From: Anthopleura xanthogrammica
Taxonomy: Eukaryota; Cnidaria; Anthozoa; Actiniaria; Actiniidae
Reading direction: 5' to 3'
Assembly (NCBI GenBank): GCA_964019055.1
Contig: OZ025210.1
Coordinates: 8,761,547-8,825,546, forward strand
Length of the DNA: 64,000 nt
In this document: piece by piece, positions 10,961-42,400 of the stretch
Layout of the letters: the number at the start of each line of letters is the position of its first letter
Position numbering within the stretch: the stretch's first letter is position 1
The notes under the pieces: generated by a model
What the model saw: only the letters and a program-made list of their open reading frames with translations
The model's database searches: none
Told to the model about the DNA's origin: nothing
Position numbers and translations under genes: made by a program

Positions 10961-12075
10961 GGTTGCTTCTTTGACCACCCCCTCCCCTAAAAAGTCTGTT
11001 TATCCTTACTGCTGCTGAAACACTTTTAAAAATACACCTCAGTTCTATCGGAAGCTGTAACGAAGTACTAAGAGAAGGCTCTCGAATTTCCAAGTTGAAA
11101 GAATGACGTCAAAGAAGGGTGATTCAGACATCTTATATGGACCGTTTAAATTAAAAATAGAAACGTTAAATCCTTCATCTTATGAATTCCGCAGACTTGT
11201 CCTTCAGAAACAGCGTCTTTTACCTGTTTCTTTAAGTGTTTTTCTTTTTTCTTTTAATTTTTCTTTTAATTTTTTCTTTCTTTCTTGGCGTGTCTGCCTG
11301 CAGGTATGTGGCGTAATGGGATTGTCTTTGATGCTACATGTATTTGATTTATTTATTTGCAAACAACGTCGCAGACGTGTACATGTTCACTCGGTGAAAC
11401 TTGTCGCCGACAACTCCTAACAAAAGTAGAACTTCTTCCTACTTCTCACGGCGACGTTGCTGGTAACGTCGCACGCGCATTGCACGGTTGGACACACGGT
11501 TCGCCGTTGCAATCTAATTCTAGTTTAGTAGCCATCATTCTCTAAGTGTAATCAAAATTCTCATAGTGGGGTGGCAACCCCCACAACGCTCTCCGAGGAT
11601 ATGCTCCTGCTTGTGTAGAATGTGGGTGGATGCATGGTTGGATTCGAGCACCTTTGACTTTAGCGGTAAAACCGTATTCTAGACTTATTTTAGCCTATTT
11701 CGTATAAATTTGAAGACAAATATCAAGACGCCAGAATTTAATCAAAATGGACCATAAATCATTCCGTTTAGTCTCTTTTTTATTTCTATTTTATATTTTT
11801 GTAGTATGATAGTGTGACTGGTGCAGTAGTGTCCAGTCCGCTCGAATCATGGTGTATAAGAGGGGGGTTGAATGAATTGTGTCATGTTACAATGTAAAAA
11901 CCCCCCATTGGACTTCCTCGAGCATCTTTCTCAGTGTCTGTGACGGCTTCTAATCAAACTATGGCCTCTTAAACAACACAAACACTGCTGGAATTTAGCG
12001 TTATTCTCCCTCTACAACACCAAACCAGAACCCTGAGACACGGAGAAACGCTGTATCATCCTTTAAAGCTCTAAA
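10961..12075. promoter_or_regulatory. 5' flank and probable promoter/5'UTR of the PAK gene
   Basis: No coding exon was recognised. A frame at 11103-11420 runs into T-rich sequence and has no conserved look. CpG content rises toward 12060-12180, as expected near a transcribed start. The exact transcription start cannot be placed by eye. Confidence 0.3.
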
Positions 12076-30240
<18,165 letters not shown>

Positions 30241-31200
30241 CAATCAAGCTAGGAGTATTAATTCATTATATTGTATAATGATAATTAATAATTACCATAA
30301 CAAAGGCTTCCCTGAGCCAATTGACTTATTATTAGACAATGGTGACAATACCATTTTGATTGTGTTGAATTTTAGTGCTTTAAAAGTTCTGTTGACAATT
30401 GGATCTTTTAAGGAAATGTAATTGCCAAAAGCAAAGATTTTTAAATTTATTTTTATGGTAGGTTTTTCATACATTTATTAATTTTCCCTGACAATCAGAA
30501 GCCTCAGGCAGACATTGTTACCAGCTTCAATAGTAATCTGTGTGAGACGACTGATGGGATTATGTACATTTTTATTGAATTAACATTTTTTATAACATAA
30601 TGGTACCTCCCAATGCTGTCATGCTTGAAATTTATTGATAAAAGTTGTCAAGACCGCGGAAGGCTTGCCTGCTAGTAAAAAAGAACTTCTTCTGCTTAAA
30701 ATCTAATTTCTCCTTTGGAATCTATTAAGCCAAAATGTATTCTAGGGAGAATTTAGATTAGGATCCCTTGCTCTTGTCTCTGCAGGGATTTACTTGATTC
30801 TGAGTCAATAAAAAAGTTATTTGTTTGGGGAATGAACAGAGAATTACATAAATCTTGGTTTTCGTAAAGCTAAAAAAGAAAGCCTTAATCTTCCTTGTCC
30901 TTAAATATACAAAGCTAGATTTGAAGAATCTAAAATAATTATAACATGAAATCATTATATACAAACCCCAATTTGAATTATTCTGTTTGTATTGGCAAAC
31001 CATGGCATTTAGATATAGCTGTTATGTTAGCTCTTGCTGTATAAAGAGAGTGTACATTCACTCGACGTATAATCAAGAAGATCAAAAAATGACTGACCTT
31101 GATCATAAAGTATTGGTGCAAAACTTATCTTGTTTCCCCCCTCTAAAGTATTCTCTTTTTGTGAGAACGGCCACAGTTAAAAACTAACTACATTGACCCA
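30241..31200. terminator. PAK 3'UTR and candidate polyadenylation region
   Basis: AATAAA lies at 30807-30812, downstream of the stop. No other exon is seen before the repeat-rich spacer. Confidence 0.45.
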
Positions 31201-31919
31201 CAAATAAATCTACTCTCATTTGACTTGTAATTGGAATATCATAGATTATATATACAAATAAAATATCTCATTTCTTTGTATCTTTGTTGGTTTATATTTG
31301 TGAAACAGCTGGGAAAAGAAAATAAATCACAAAATCCCCATTTGGTTGATGGTGATGATGGTGATGATGATGATGATAAATTAATTTATTCAATTTATTA
31401 CAGTGCGAATCGAAAAACCGTGGGCACAAAGAAATATTTCAGAAATCGTGTATCGCTCGTTGAACAATCTGAAGCATCTCTCTAACCGCAAGAAATTCGA
31501 CTGATTTGTAAGTCAGATAAACATCTTGTAGTTAGAGACTCGTATCGTATTGTTCAACGAACAATAACGCGTAAGTTCGGTAGTTCGATAGAATCGCCTT
31601 CATGGTTTCAAGGAGCTTAGTAGCGATAAGCTGCTTCATATTAAAAGCAGGACAGTGTTTTGCCTAAAGATGTTGAAATCAAAGAGAAAGAAGATTTATT
31701 AATATGGAGGGGCTATCGATTCTATCGAACTACTGATTGATTCAGTACATGAAGTGAAAAGTTGAAAACATTTTTTATTTGAGTGATTTAAGCGTCTTTA
31801 CGTTTAAAGGCCCTGTGATTTGATAATTAAGGAGTGATTTGAGCGTCAGTACACTGTAATTTCCCCAGCAACTTGAACAGGGGTTGTCTCGCATTCTTTT
31901 TTTGTTTTGTTAATTGAGC

Positions 31920-32410
31920 GTAGCGTTGTACGAATTAGAACTCATGCAGGGGCGTAGCCAGGGGGAGGGCCTGGGGCCCCCCTCTTCCATCGTGTTTGCC
32001 GTTGTCTTTTTATAAGGCATATTTTTGAAGTCCGCCACAAATTTTTTGTTAAGACGTTTACAGCAACAAGGTCTCGCAACGCCAAAAAATGTTGCAGAAA
32101 ATCCAAAAGTTTGAACTTTTCTTGCAACATTTTGAGAATTGCAGTGCACGCCTAAAAAATAGCTAAGGGAACCAGTCATTATTTATAGCCTTAGAGGGGG
32201 AGGGGGGTCGGAGGATTTTTACGTAAAAGCAGCAAAATACAAGTGATCCCCTTGAAACATATTAAAATTTTAATGACCCCCCTTTCAGAACCCTGCTGAG
32301 TGCGGACAGCGGGTCCAGGGCAGAGCCCTGGTGGGGAATCAGGGGAAAAGCCCCCGAGCGCTCACAGACTTTGAACGCTTTCAAAGCGTTTTTAGGCATG
32401 AAAATATGGA
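31920..32410. repeat. Repeat with AGGGGCGTAGCCAGGG end
   Basis: Contains the terminus-like AGGGGCGTAGCCAGGGGG at about 31947, a palindrome-like patch, and CAGGGCAGAGCCCTGGTGGGG near 32318. A related CCAGAGCCCTGGTGAGGGAT with GGGCCGTAGCGAGG lies at 35138-35265. Minus-strand frames here (31910-32179) look like repeat translation, not a gene. Confidence 0.45.
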
Positions 32411-33198
32411 TTTTCGTATTAGGCTTAATTTTAATAATTGATTTCCATTGTTTTAAAAGTTAAACATTAATGTTCATCTTTTTATTTAAAAAAAGAGTTA
32501 ATGATTAATTTATAATGTTGAAAAACGCATTCTGTGCATTCTGGGATGAATGCATAACATTATACACCAGTCTTAAGAAGAGATCTCGACAAATACAAGT
32601 CTTACGAACTTTGATTATAAAAAAGTTACGGTTTACGTTTTTTTCACTTTTTACGCCAAACGCTTAATTTTTTCCCATTTTTAAATTTTTGGGCCGTTTT
32701 ACGGCTAACGAATTACCCCAAAAGACCCTCTAAAAAGGTCATGGCTTTTCGAACATAAAAAGCATCACTCAGCAACTCACTCGTACTTGCATAATTGGCT
32801 CGTACCACATTACGATATTTTAATTGGACTTTTGGAGAGGGCGTAAAGTTGGCTCTAACTGTGCACAAGCGCATAGTAGGCTCTAATACAACGTTCAAAA
32901 GTAGTTAGTCAACGTAAAGTAGAGCTAAACCCCTTATGTATACAACATAGATTTGGGCCTTTTCATGTCATACGATTAACCTAGCTTATTGAGACACTCT
33001 TACAACAAGAACATATCCACCAATGGGTCAGTGAAAAATTTAACTTCCCTTTTTCGCACCTCAAAAATACTCGTTCAAAATTGATGTGCTATCGAAAACA
33101 GTCAAGAAAACCGAGTTTTGGAGTGAATATAAAGTTGCAGAAAAATGGCTATAAATCCAGTTGTGCTGCCTATACAAACCCTTATAATTGGCTTCGCC

Positions 33199-33497
33199 GG
33201 TACGGGCCCGGGGGGGGGGGGGGGTACTCCCTATAATGGACTATATATATGGGGATGCTCCGCCCGAAAGGGGTACCTTTTTCAGGCCGCAGGTACAGAA
33301 AAGGGATGGAAATTTGGGAGTTTTTGTAAAAGTGGTAGCTTTTTTTCTTCAAAAGTATACGAAAGGGGTACCTTTTCAGGCAAAAAGGTATATAAAAGGG
33401 GTACCTTTTTTCTAAAAAATGGGGTATACAAAAGGGTAAGGGTGGACCATCCCCGTATGAAACGACCCGAAGTACCCCCCGGTGGGGGTACGGGAAG
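33199..33497. repeat. Low-complexity element with G-run arms and AAAGGGGTACCTTTT units
   Basis: GGGGGTACTCCCTAT near the left and GAAGTACCCCCCGG at the right are roughly inverted. The interior repeats AAAGGGGTACCTTTT-like units at least four times. The frames 33145-33507 and 33188-33415 read through these units and are not considered genes. Confidence 0.55.
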
Positions 33498-33563
33498 GAC
33501 TAGCTGAAGAAAATCTTGAATAACTCTGGTTGCACATAAGTTAGAAGCGTAAAGTAAAAAGTT

Positions 33564-33794
33564 TCATATACTTTGAACATCTGGCATTCTAACAAGAAAG
33601 ATAGATGGGTGTAGCGTACACGACGAAGTAGAACTGCAGTGCGTTTTGGTGGCAAAGCGATCATTGTCTGCCATATTTCTAATTGTAGAGCTAAACACAG
33701 GGAGACCCTTCAGGGGATCCTTGAACAATCCAAGTTCCATCTTTCGCACCTCAATATTACTTGTTGAAAATAAATATGCTATCGAAAACAGCAA
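33564..33794 (-). repeat. Diverged copy of a protein-like repeat (also at 54256 and 60770)
   Basis: The minus-strand translation contains LFKDPLKGLPVFSSTIRNM. This resembles FFNDPLMGLPVISTTRKM from the plus-strand frame at 54256-54507 and the corresponding segment near 60820-60960. A protein-level resemblance between copies suggests descent from a coding repeat of unknown family. Confidence 0.4.
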
Positions 33795-34078
33795 AAAAAA
33801 ATAAATAAATAATCGAGTGGAGTGAATGTCGAGGCGCGGAAAAAATGCCCCAAAATCCTGTTTGGTGGCTATACATTTCCTTATATAAGCTTCGCGAGTG
33901 CGGGAACGCTATTCCTTTTATCCACTTTGACCCTCTGGCATTCTATCCAGATAGATATTTTCGGTTTAAAATCGAGATTGCTGAAGGTTAAGAAGATGAA
34001 GGAAAAAGAAAGAAAAAGAAAGAAAAAAAGATAAAAGAATTTAAAAAAAAAAACCTTATCAAAAAAAATTATTCGAAT

Positions 34079-34550
34079 GTGCCATACCCCCGAGACATCC
34101 GCAGAGCTGGGTCGGACCTGACGGCAATTAAATCCTTCTGTCCTTGGGTGTACGGATTACGTAGAAAAATGTTCTAGCCGAGACATCAGGGGAGAGACCA
34201 GCCGGCCCCCAAACCATACCTACAGCTAATCCCTTGCACTATCTGCAACGCACATTGATTTCAAGTGAAAAATAATCTAGTCTATCCGGTGCATTGTTAT
34301 TACGGCTATTGTTGTGCAAATTTTTTGAAACCATGGCCTAGTGGGGAAAAAACTTGGGCTTCGAGCAGACTCAGTCAAGCCCGTTTGGGCTGAGTCAGTA
34401 CTTGGATGGGTGACCTTTTTTTGTCAAATTAGCTAAATAGTGTCTATTTTGTTGTTGTGCTTCCCTGAAATAATTAAACAATATTCAAACGTTTTTAGCT
34501 TGCGATGAACGTATTACCAGAACAGCTTGGTGAACAGGAGACAAGAGACC
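34079..34550 (+). repeat. Dispersed repeat with a 5S rRNA-like end (copy 1)
   Basis: Same order of segments as 57602-58087: CATACCCCCGAGACATCCGC, a GGCAATTAAATCCTTCTGTC block, GGCATCAGGG-type text, then CCTAGTGGGG. Near 34395 lies GTCAGTACTTGGATGGGTGA, which matches the conserved 3' domain of 5S rRNA. The whole 5S gene is absent, so this is a SINE-like or chimeric repeat and not a functional RNA. Confidence 0.55.
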
Positions 34551-34589
34551 GAAAACAGAACAACATATACAAAAGTAGAAAGCCGAGAT

Positions 34590-34695
34590 CTCTTTGGATT
34601 GGATGGGCGTATAGGATTAACAATGTACACGAGATGGATTGGATCAGTGAATGCATAGGAATAAGAACGTACGCGAGATGGATTATCCCATAGGA
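34590..34695. repeat. Short patch of the 40-bp satellite
   Basis: Carries GGATTGGATGGGCGTATAGG, ACGAGATGGATTGGATCAGT and GCATAGGAATAAGAACGTAC, about 2.5 units of the satellite seen at 54531-55058. Confidence 0.7.
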
Positions 34696-34730
34696 ATAAA
34701 ATGGTCTCAAGAGCGTTGTGCAAGTCTTAG

Positions 34731-35967
34731 GGACCTGTCATTTTTTATCGCCTTGGGGGGGGGGGGGGGGGGGGGGGGAGGATTTTTGATTAAAAGCAGC
34801 AAAATTTATTTAACACCTCCATTTGACACCAATTAGTTTATAAAACTGTAATAACTTAGTAACGATCCAGAGGAGGGTCCAGGGTTATCCCATGATGCAT
34901 TGCGCTCACCAATTGTAAACATTGAACCATCTGGTAACGATGAAGATTACAGTGCCAATCATTGTGAAATACACCCATTTTGGCAAAAATAATTTTATTG
35001 AAATATTATGTTAAAACCGCCATTTTTACATAGAAAAAATTTAAAAGCCTTTTACTAAAAGTTCTGTTCAGAGCAGTAAGAAGCATTGACGTGATTCAAG
35101 CAGGTTTCTGAAAGGCGCTGAGTGTGACAGCGTGTCCAGAGCCCTGGTGAGGGATAAGGGGACATGAAACCGGCATTCGCATACAGATTAGTGAAAAACT
35201 AATTGAACAAAAACCATTGGAATTACGAATTATTGATAAACTGATACCGATGCAGGGCCGTAGCGAGGCTGAAATGGTTAATGAGACAATCGACTGGCGA
35301 AGGCGAGAGCAACTAGGGGGTTTCGTGCATGCCCCCCCCCCCCCCCCCCCGAAAAAAAATTGAAAAAATGCGATTTCCAGCGTTTTGAGAGGCACTTGCG
35401 ACATATTTATTGTATTAAAGTTATGACAATTTCAGTAGCACATTCTGGCAAAGAAAAAGAAGAGGAAAGGCATATCTGATATAAGATAGTATAGAAAATA
35501 ATTTTAATGTCTAATCCTTACAAAAAATCCTTAGCTGTCAAACTTCTGAATTTCTTTCGTGGTGCATGGTCGTTTCTCGACACAAACTCATTAATTTGTG
35601 ACATCAAGTAGTCTATCTGTCCAGTCACCCTGACTTCGCAGGGCCTGACTAAGAAACATATAAAGGACTAAAGCGCATTAGACTTATACAAAATGCGCTA
35701 TAAGTATGAAGTAATTTAAATATAATATCTAAATAATAACTGAAATTTTACCGAGGCACCTGCCTTATGGTATCTACGGCCCTGCGATTTTTCAGTGATC
35801 AACCCTTTTATAATTACGATTTCCGACTGATCCTTCCTTTCAGCTCATCTAAAACCAAGTAAACCCCCACCCAAATCCTCACCCCCCCCCCCAATCCTCA
35901 CCCCCCCCCCCCCCCCCCATCCTCACCCCTCCTCCCCAACAGGCGATAAATAATGACCGGTCCCTTA
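34731..35967. mobile_element. About 1.2-kb element with GGGACCKGTCATT inverted ends and long G/C runs
   Basis: The left end GGGACCTGTCATTTTTTATC at 34731 is mirrored by GATAAATAATGACCGGTCCC at about 35945-35966. Inside are G and C runs near 34757, 35332 and 35885. A partial relative starts GGGAACCAGTCATTATTTAT at 32167. No transposase frame is seen. Confidence 0.6.
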
Positions 35968-36004
35968 AGAAATATGACTATGAAAAAAATTACGGTTAAT
36001 TTTC

Positions 36005-36095
36005 TTAGACTTTTTACGCCCAACGCTTAATTTTTTCCCATTTTTACGCCTACCGTTAAAATTTTTTTGGCCTTTTTACGGCTAACGGTTAACCC
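36005..36095. repeat. Repeat of the ACTTTTTACGCC type
   Basis: ACTTTTTACGCCCAACGCTT, TTTTTTCCCATTTTT and TTTACGGCTAACG occur here and in the same order at about 32645-32712. The two blocks bracket the repeat-rich spacer. Confidence 0.6.
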
Positions 36096-36299
36096 CATTG
36101 AAACACTCTTCAAAGGAATACTTTCATCTCCATAGAAACTGATGTAGAAGGAAAAACTATCAGATGGATTTTAAGAGGAGCCAAAAAAGCGTAATGTTTT
36201 TTGCTAGAATCTCGAGCTTATGCACGTTTTTTAATGCGAGTGACGTGAAACTTTTCCACGAATTAAATTTTCTCCCTCCCTCCCATCCCTACTAGTGAG

Positions 36300-36480
36300 T
36301 TTTTGTCATCACACGATCATAGGATTACTGCGCCTGCGTGTAAGTGTTACCCAGAATGCTGTTTGTCTGGTGTCTACGGCTGTATTGAGGACGTGGCGGC
36401 CATAGAGAGCAAGAAACTACTCACTAAAAGAGGCTAAAATATAGCCTTAAACTACAGAAAACCACGTCTTCTCTCTCAAA
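36300..36480 (+). promoter_or_regulatory. Probable promoter/5'UTR of the coatomer delta gene
   Basis: Compact region just upstream of the ATG with raised CpG (GGACGTGGCGGCCATAG near 36390) and no repeat. The transcription start cannot be placed by eye. Confidence 0.35.
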
Positions 36481-39400
36481 ATGGTAGGGATGCTATTATT
36501 CTTTGTATTTATGTGATAATTTGTGAGTTTTCTTTCGCGGTTGATGATTTTTTAGTAGGGTTACGTGTCCGAACTTCATTGAGATTCAGTCAAAATGGAG
36601 GAAATATAAAGATGACATCCACCGGCTTTACGTCCAGAAATTTGGATTTCTATCTTATTACCTTCCTCATTCTTTTTATATAATCACAATATAAGATTCT
36701 ATAACGTGTGTCCGGAACAAAGATGCACTCGTTATCTTTGTTTATTTCTTTTTAAAGTAATAATTACAAATCATATGTGAAGTTCCTACATTTTCGATCT
36801 TCCACTGATCGTTTTCACAAAATAAAAATTCTTTTGACTGCAGAGAGAATCATCAAGGAAGGTTTTTTAGCCTTAAAAAATAATGGATTTCTGTTTTCTA
36901 GGTGCTTCTTGCCTCAGCAATATGTACAAAAAGTGGAAAAGGTTGGTACCTTTACAAGATAATGTTTTGCAATCATTAGTGTTCTCTTCAATTTGTTGGT
37001 GAAAATAAGCTTATTGAATTATCTTTAGATTTAACAATTTTAATAATTGGGACTTTTTTTGCTTTGTATTTTAGCATTTTAGGGATTTATTCCTTTTGTT
37101 ATGAATTGAAAAATGATGTAATTCATTATATACCATTCAATTTACGCTTGTGCAGTGTTATTATTCCACTCCGTCTAGGTGAATTTATAAAAATTGAGAA
37201 ATTGAAAATAGTTGAGAATAAAATGTTGCTTTGAATAACTTTGACAATTCAAAATAATGAGCACAATGTATTGGTTACAGTAACCTCATATTATCTTTTC
37301 CAGCCATTATCTCTCGTCAATTTGTGGAAATGACAAGATCAAGAATCGAGGGTCTTTTGTCAGCATTTCCCAAACTGATGAATTCTGGGAACACAACCAA
37401 GCAACATACATTTGTTGAGACAGAGAGTGTGCGATATGTGTATCAGCCACTGGAAAAACTTTATATGCTTCTGATTACCACAAAACACAGTAACATCCTG
37501 GAAGATCTCGAAACACTACGACTATTCTCTCGAGTGGTAAGTTTATGGAATAAGTACACTGTTGTAATTCTATTTCTTGTAGCTTTGTTTCTAAATGTTA
37601 AGGACAAAAGGCATGACTGGCATGTTGGATGACAGACACTAAATATTTACTAAATCTTCTTGTTGTCATTCAACATGGTCATCACCTACACACTAAGAAC
37701 AAAGCACTTTGTCTCTATCATGGCTTCCATATATTAGAAAAAGCAATGAATTATAAAAGTATTGAAGAAGATCGACTTTATTTGTGAATTCTTTGGTATG
37801 AACAATTATTGGATGAGGTAGAGCATGATATCGTAAATTATCTAGACTGAGGCGTTGTTATGTGCCAAAGCCATAGGCTGAGCAGATAAAACAGCCAAGG
37901 TCTTGTATTTTACAATATCATGCAAAAACTGAATTCAATAATTGTTTTATTATACATCTTGTAAACTAAGAATAAAGATTTAATTCTGCTTTCAAAACAA
38001 TAGCAAACATATTTCCATTTCCATTGTGACCTTGAGTGAACTTGACATGATAAATGTCGAGTTTACTCAAAGTCACAATCATTATCATTTATCATTGTCA
38101 TTTATCATGTCAAGTTCACAATATATCAGGGATTGGCTGAGGGTTCTTGAATAATCAGTATGAAATACTGAGTATAATGTATAATAATACCAGCTAACTG
38201 TTGACCTGCATGATCTAGCTGCTTAGCTTGATTAGCTTGTGGTATTTGTAAGCCGACTGCTTTGTCATAATAAACAAATGGCATATAAATCATATGTAGC
38301 TAACACAATCACTTAGATGTGATTCCATGAATACTACTCCAATATGCCAGTCTTAACTCATAATAAAAGCAGTGTTCTTAACCCCCCGGTTATTGATTAT
38401 ATTATTCAGATTCCAGAGTACTGCCGAGCAATGGAGGAATCAGAAATAGTTGAAAATGCCTTTTCCTTGATATTTGCATTTGATGAAATTGTTGCTCTTG
38501 GTTACCGTGAAAACGTTAACTTGGCACAGATCAGGACCTTCACAGAAATGGACAGCCATGAAGAAAAGGTTTTCCAGGCTGTCAGACAGGTATCTAGACG
38601 ATATTCCAGTTTTAAATTCTATGAAGCAAATTTTTATTTTATTTTTGGAACTCTAATATGATAAAGTAACTTTGTGCCAAGTTTCATAAAATTGACATTA
38701 CAACTTCCACTGCCCGCGAACATCCTTAACTAACTGTATTGCTACTGTATTTATTAACCAAATTGGTGCCTTAGTAGCTTTTCCTCCTATGTTAGAAGAT
38801 TGTTCAATGGTGTTCTGTTTTTTCCTGCTGTGATTTTTAGACACAAGAGAGAGAAGCCAAAGAAGAAATGAAGAAAAAAGCAAAGGAACTCCAAGCAGCA
38901 AGAGTAGCAGCAGCCAAGGGTCGTGGAGGCAAGATGGCTATGCCAGGATTTGGTGGGTTTGGTGGTGGTGCATCTAGATCAGAAATCTCTGCTGCTAACA
39001 TTGACACAACAACAGTTATAGATACAACACCGGCTCATAAACCAACCTACCCAACAAGGTTAGTCAATATATGTACATGTATATACATAGTAAATATTAT
39101 ATAAGCCCTTTAGGCAGGAGGTCTGGTTATCTTAGTATGTAGAAATGAAGAACTAATATCAGAAACATCAGTATAGTTCTAAACTTTTTTACAGTGTTTT
39201 TGCACTTTTTTTACACAATATGTTAAAACCAGTCAAATAGGTAGAAAAATTGCCAAAGTAAATGCCATTTTTTTTCACTTGTGGTCTGTCACTAATAGAC
39301 CAATCAGAAGTTAGCATTTGTAATATTCTACTATTTTTTCCAAATAGATCATACATACTGTACAACATAATAAAATCCTTTGCTGTGCCATGCTTATCTA

Positions 39401-42400
39401 CTGCCACTATGGGATAAACAACATTAAGATCCTTTGTAATCTGAAAATATAATATTGTTTAATTTCTAGACCTGCTGGTTCTGGTAAGGCTATGAAGCTG
39501 GGTAGTAAATCCAAAGATGTGGATTCATTTGTTGACAAACTACGATCAGAAGGCACAGGTATGAGTGTTAATAATTAGTGCATTAGTCCATTCCTCAAGA
39601 ATAAGGCAGGTTAAGCATTCCATGGCTTGATCTGTAAAAGTATGAGGTAGAGCAACACAGTCCTTGTACATCAACAGCTCATATACATGATATTATACTG
39701 GGCTATGTTTACAAGACTATACATCTCTAATACTACAGTGTTTGTATAAATGTTCGTCAGTAGTTGTATAGACCCCTTATAGGATGTTGGAATGCAGCTC
39801 AATTTGGAGGACAAAACAATAGGTTCCAATTCTCAGGAGATTGAAATTCTTTTGTTTTGTCCTCCAAATTGAGCTGCTTTTACGTTACGTGAAAGGGGTC
39901 TAGTATATATACTAGTTATACAATGGTTTCTCATGGCATACCATGGATTATTGTATTTTCACTTGTATTTTCTAGTATACACACAAAGCTTTAGGCGAGT
40001 GTGTATACAAAGAAAATACAAGTGACAAGTGGGATATCCACGGCATGCCACAAGAAACCATTGTATAACCATTTTATTCCACACCATAGGAATACACAAC
40101 GGCAGTCCTGCATCCTGATTGGCTGTATTTTCTATGGTGTGGGATAAACAAATATATACAATGTTTATTCAGTGAAATAAATGTAGGATAGGATCATCTA
40201 CATTATCTGTGTGTAAAATGTTCTTCCAGTTATACCATATTTTTATTATTATGACAGAGGTTATTAGTCACAAACAAAAGTCTGTAGCTAAGCCTGCTGC
40301 TGCACCAGTTGTCAATATGTCAAGGTAAGTGATGCATACATAATATCTAGATAAAGTCAAATATTTTAATAGAAGCACCATATTATTATGCACACTTGTT
40401 TTTGTCCTGCTGATATGCATTTATTCCTCCATACTTTCTTTCATACACTCTTTCAGTGTTCATATTACACCTATTTTCAAAATTATGTGAACTTTAGAGC
40501 TCCAGTTGTCTGGAAACTTGGCTTCGGTCAATCAAAGTTTCGATGGGCTGAATTCATTCCGATTGCAAGTGATAAAGAAATTCTGTCAACTTGACAGCCA
40601 TTTTCACATGCTGCTATAAACATAGCTATGCTCAAATACGATGATCTAGAAGAAATAAGTGCCAATAGTCATTCCAACAAAATGTTGAAGATCAGGTTTG
40701 AAAACACACCAAAACATATTTATTAAACAGCATTTTCTTAAATACCTTGTTCATTACAGGCGTGAGAATTTTCTTTTGTTAACTTTGATTAAGCCAAAAT
40801 TCTAGAGGACTTGAGACGTATAGGTCAGATAATTTTGAAAATGGGTGTAATGGACTTCAACTTTGTATATGACATCACAGTGACCATGTTGGCTGACTTG
40901 AATAAACGTTTGGTCTTGGTGGTTTAGTAACATCAAGCAAACAATGTGGCAGCCATGTCTTTTGTCCTCATATTTTCAAAGGAATAATGCATGTGTTATT
41001 TCTCCAGTGTACACCTGAAAACAGAGGAAAAGATAACATTAACAGCAGGTCGTGATGGTGGTCTACAGAATATGGAAATCAGAGGACTTATGATTCTTAG
41101 AATTAGTAATAGTGAAGTCGCTAAAATCAAGCTGGCTGTGGATAATAATGATGATAAAGGCTTTCAGCTCCAGGTAAACTATCCACAACCTAGTTGGCTA
41201 AGTTGGGCCTTATTCTAATTTGTTGGAGGACAAGGGTAAGCACCCAGTCTTCAAATCACACTCAAGGAGGTAGTGCCTTTGCTGCTGATGTAGCTGATGT
41301 TGATTCAGTTTTTATTGCTGTTGTTGTTGTTGCTGATGTTGTTCCTGATGTTGCTGTTGCTGATGTTGTTCCTGATGTTGCTGTTGCTGATGTTGTTAAT
41401 GTTGTTGCTGATGTTGTTCCTGTTGTTGCTGCTGTTGGTCCTGATGTGGTTGATGTTGTTAATGTTGTTGCTAATGTTGTTCCTGTTGTTGCTGATGATG
41501 TTCCTGGTGTTGCTGTTGCTGGTCCTGATGTTGTTGATGTTGTTAATGTTAATGTTGTTGTTGTTGTTGCTGATGTTATTGCTAATGAAGCTGATGTTGA
41601 TCCTGTTTTTATTTTAATTTTATTTTACAACTTTATTGGGCAATAGCTGTTAATATAATACATGAAAATAGTTTAAAGGAAAAGTAGATAAATAAAACTA
41701 CCCAATAGGAAAAGCGTGAACGGGACTCTAAGTCCCATGCTAGGCACTTCCCTTGAGGACAGACATATAAATAAATGTAAGATAATATATATATTAAATG
41801 AGTAAATGTGTTCTTATCTGTGACACGGACACTCTCGAACTAGTGACCATGTGCAAGGCAAGTCGATATTAAATAGACTATCTAGGAGAGTGCAGTATTT
41901 CAGCCTTAGAAACGATTTGAATTGATTTGAAAGGCTGGACAAAAAACTAGGAGGAGCTACTTGACAGATGTAATTCCAGAGACAGACTATACGATTAAAA
42001 TATGCTTTAAATGTGCTGGACTTGCACAAAGGGACTTCGAGAACAAGGCTAGGATTTTGATTTAGACGAGTACGTCCATGATTAAAAAACTTAACGAATT
42101 TCTGAACATTAAGATCTATCTGTCCAAATAAGGCCTTATAAAAAAAGACCAAGTCCTTTATCTCTCTCGGTCATAGCAAAGAGGTGGGTAGGTCCTGGTT
42201 GTCACCCACTAGATGGCAGAAGATGTCATCATCCACACGCCCTCCAGAGTTTATGGGTGCATTAGGATCAATAGTCCAGTCGATAGCAGGAAAGTTGAAG
42301 TCCCCAACAAGGATGATTTGGCATGATTCAGTTGTATCTTGAAGTGCAGAATTTAGGCATAGAATTGGGAGGACTGTAAAAGGTATAGAGTACGACAGAT

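Noticed and set aside
11103..11420. 105-codon frame upstream of PAK as an alternative first exon
   Set aside because: No family resemblance and no donor in phase with PAK exon 2. The recognised N-terminus starts at 12076.
31910..32179. 89-codon minus frame ending in PWLRPCM-type text
   Set aside because: Translation of the GGGCGTAGCCAGG repeat terminus, a common by-product of this repeat.
41194..41646. 150-residue Val/Ala/Asp repeat protein and an overlapping Leu/Met-repeat frame
   Set aside because: Both are translations of a GTT/GCT/GAT minisatellite in an ARCN1 intron.
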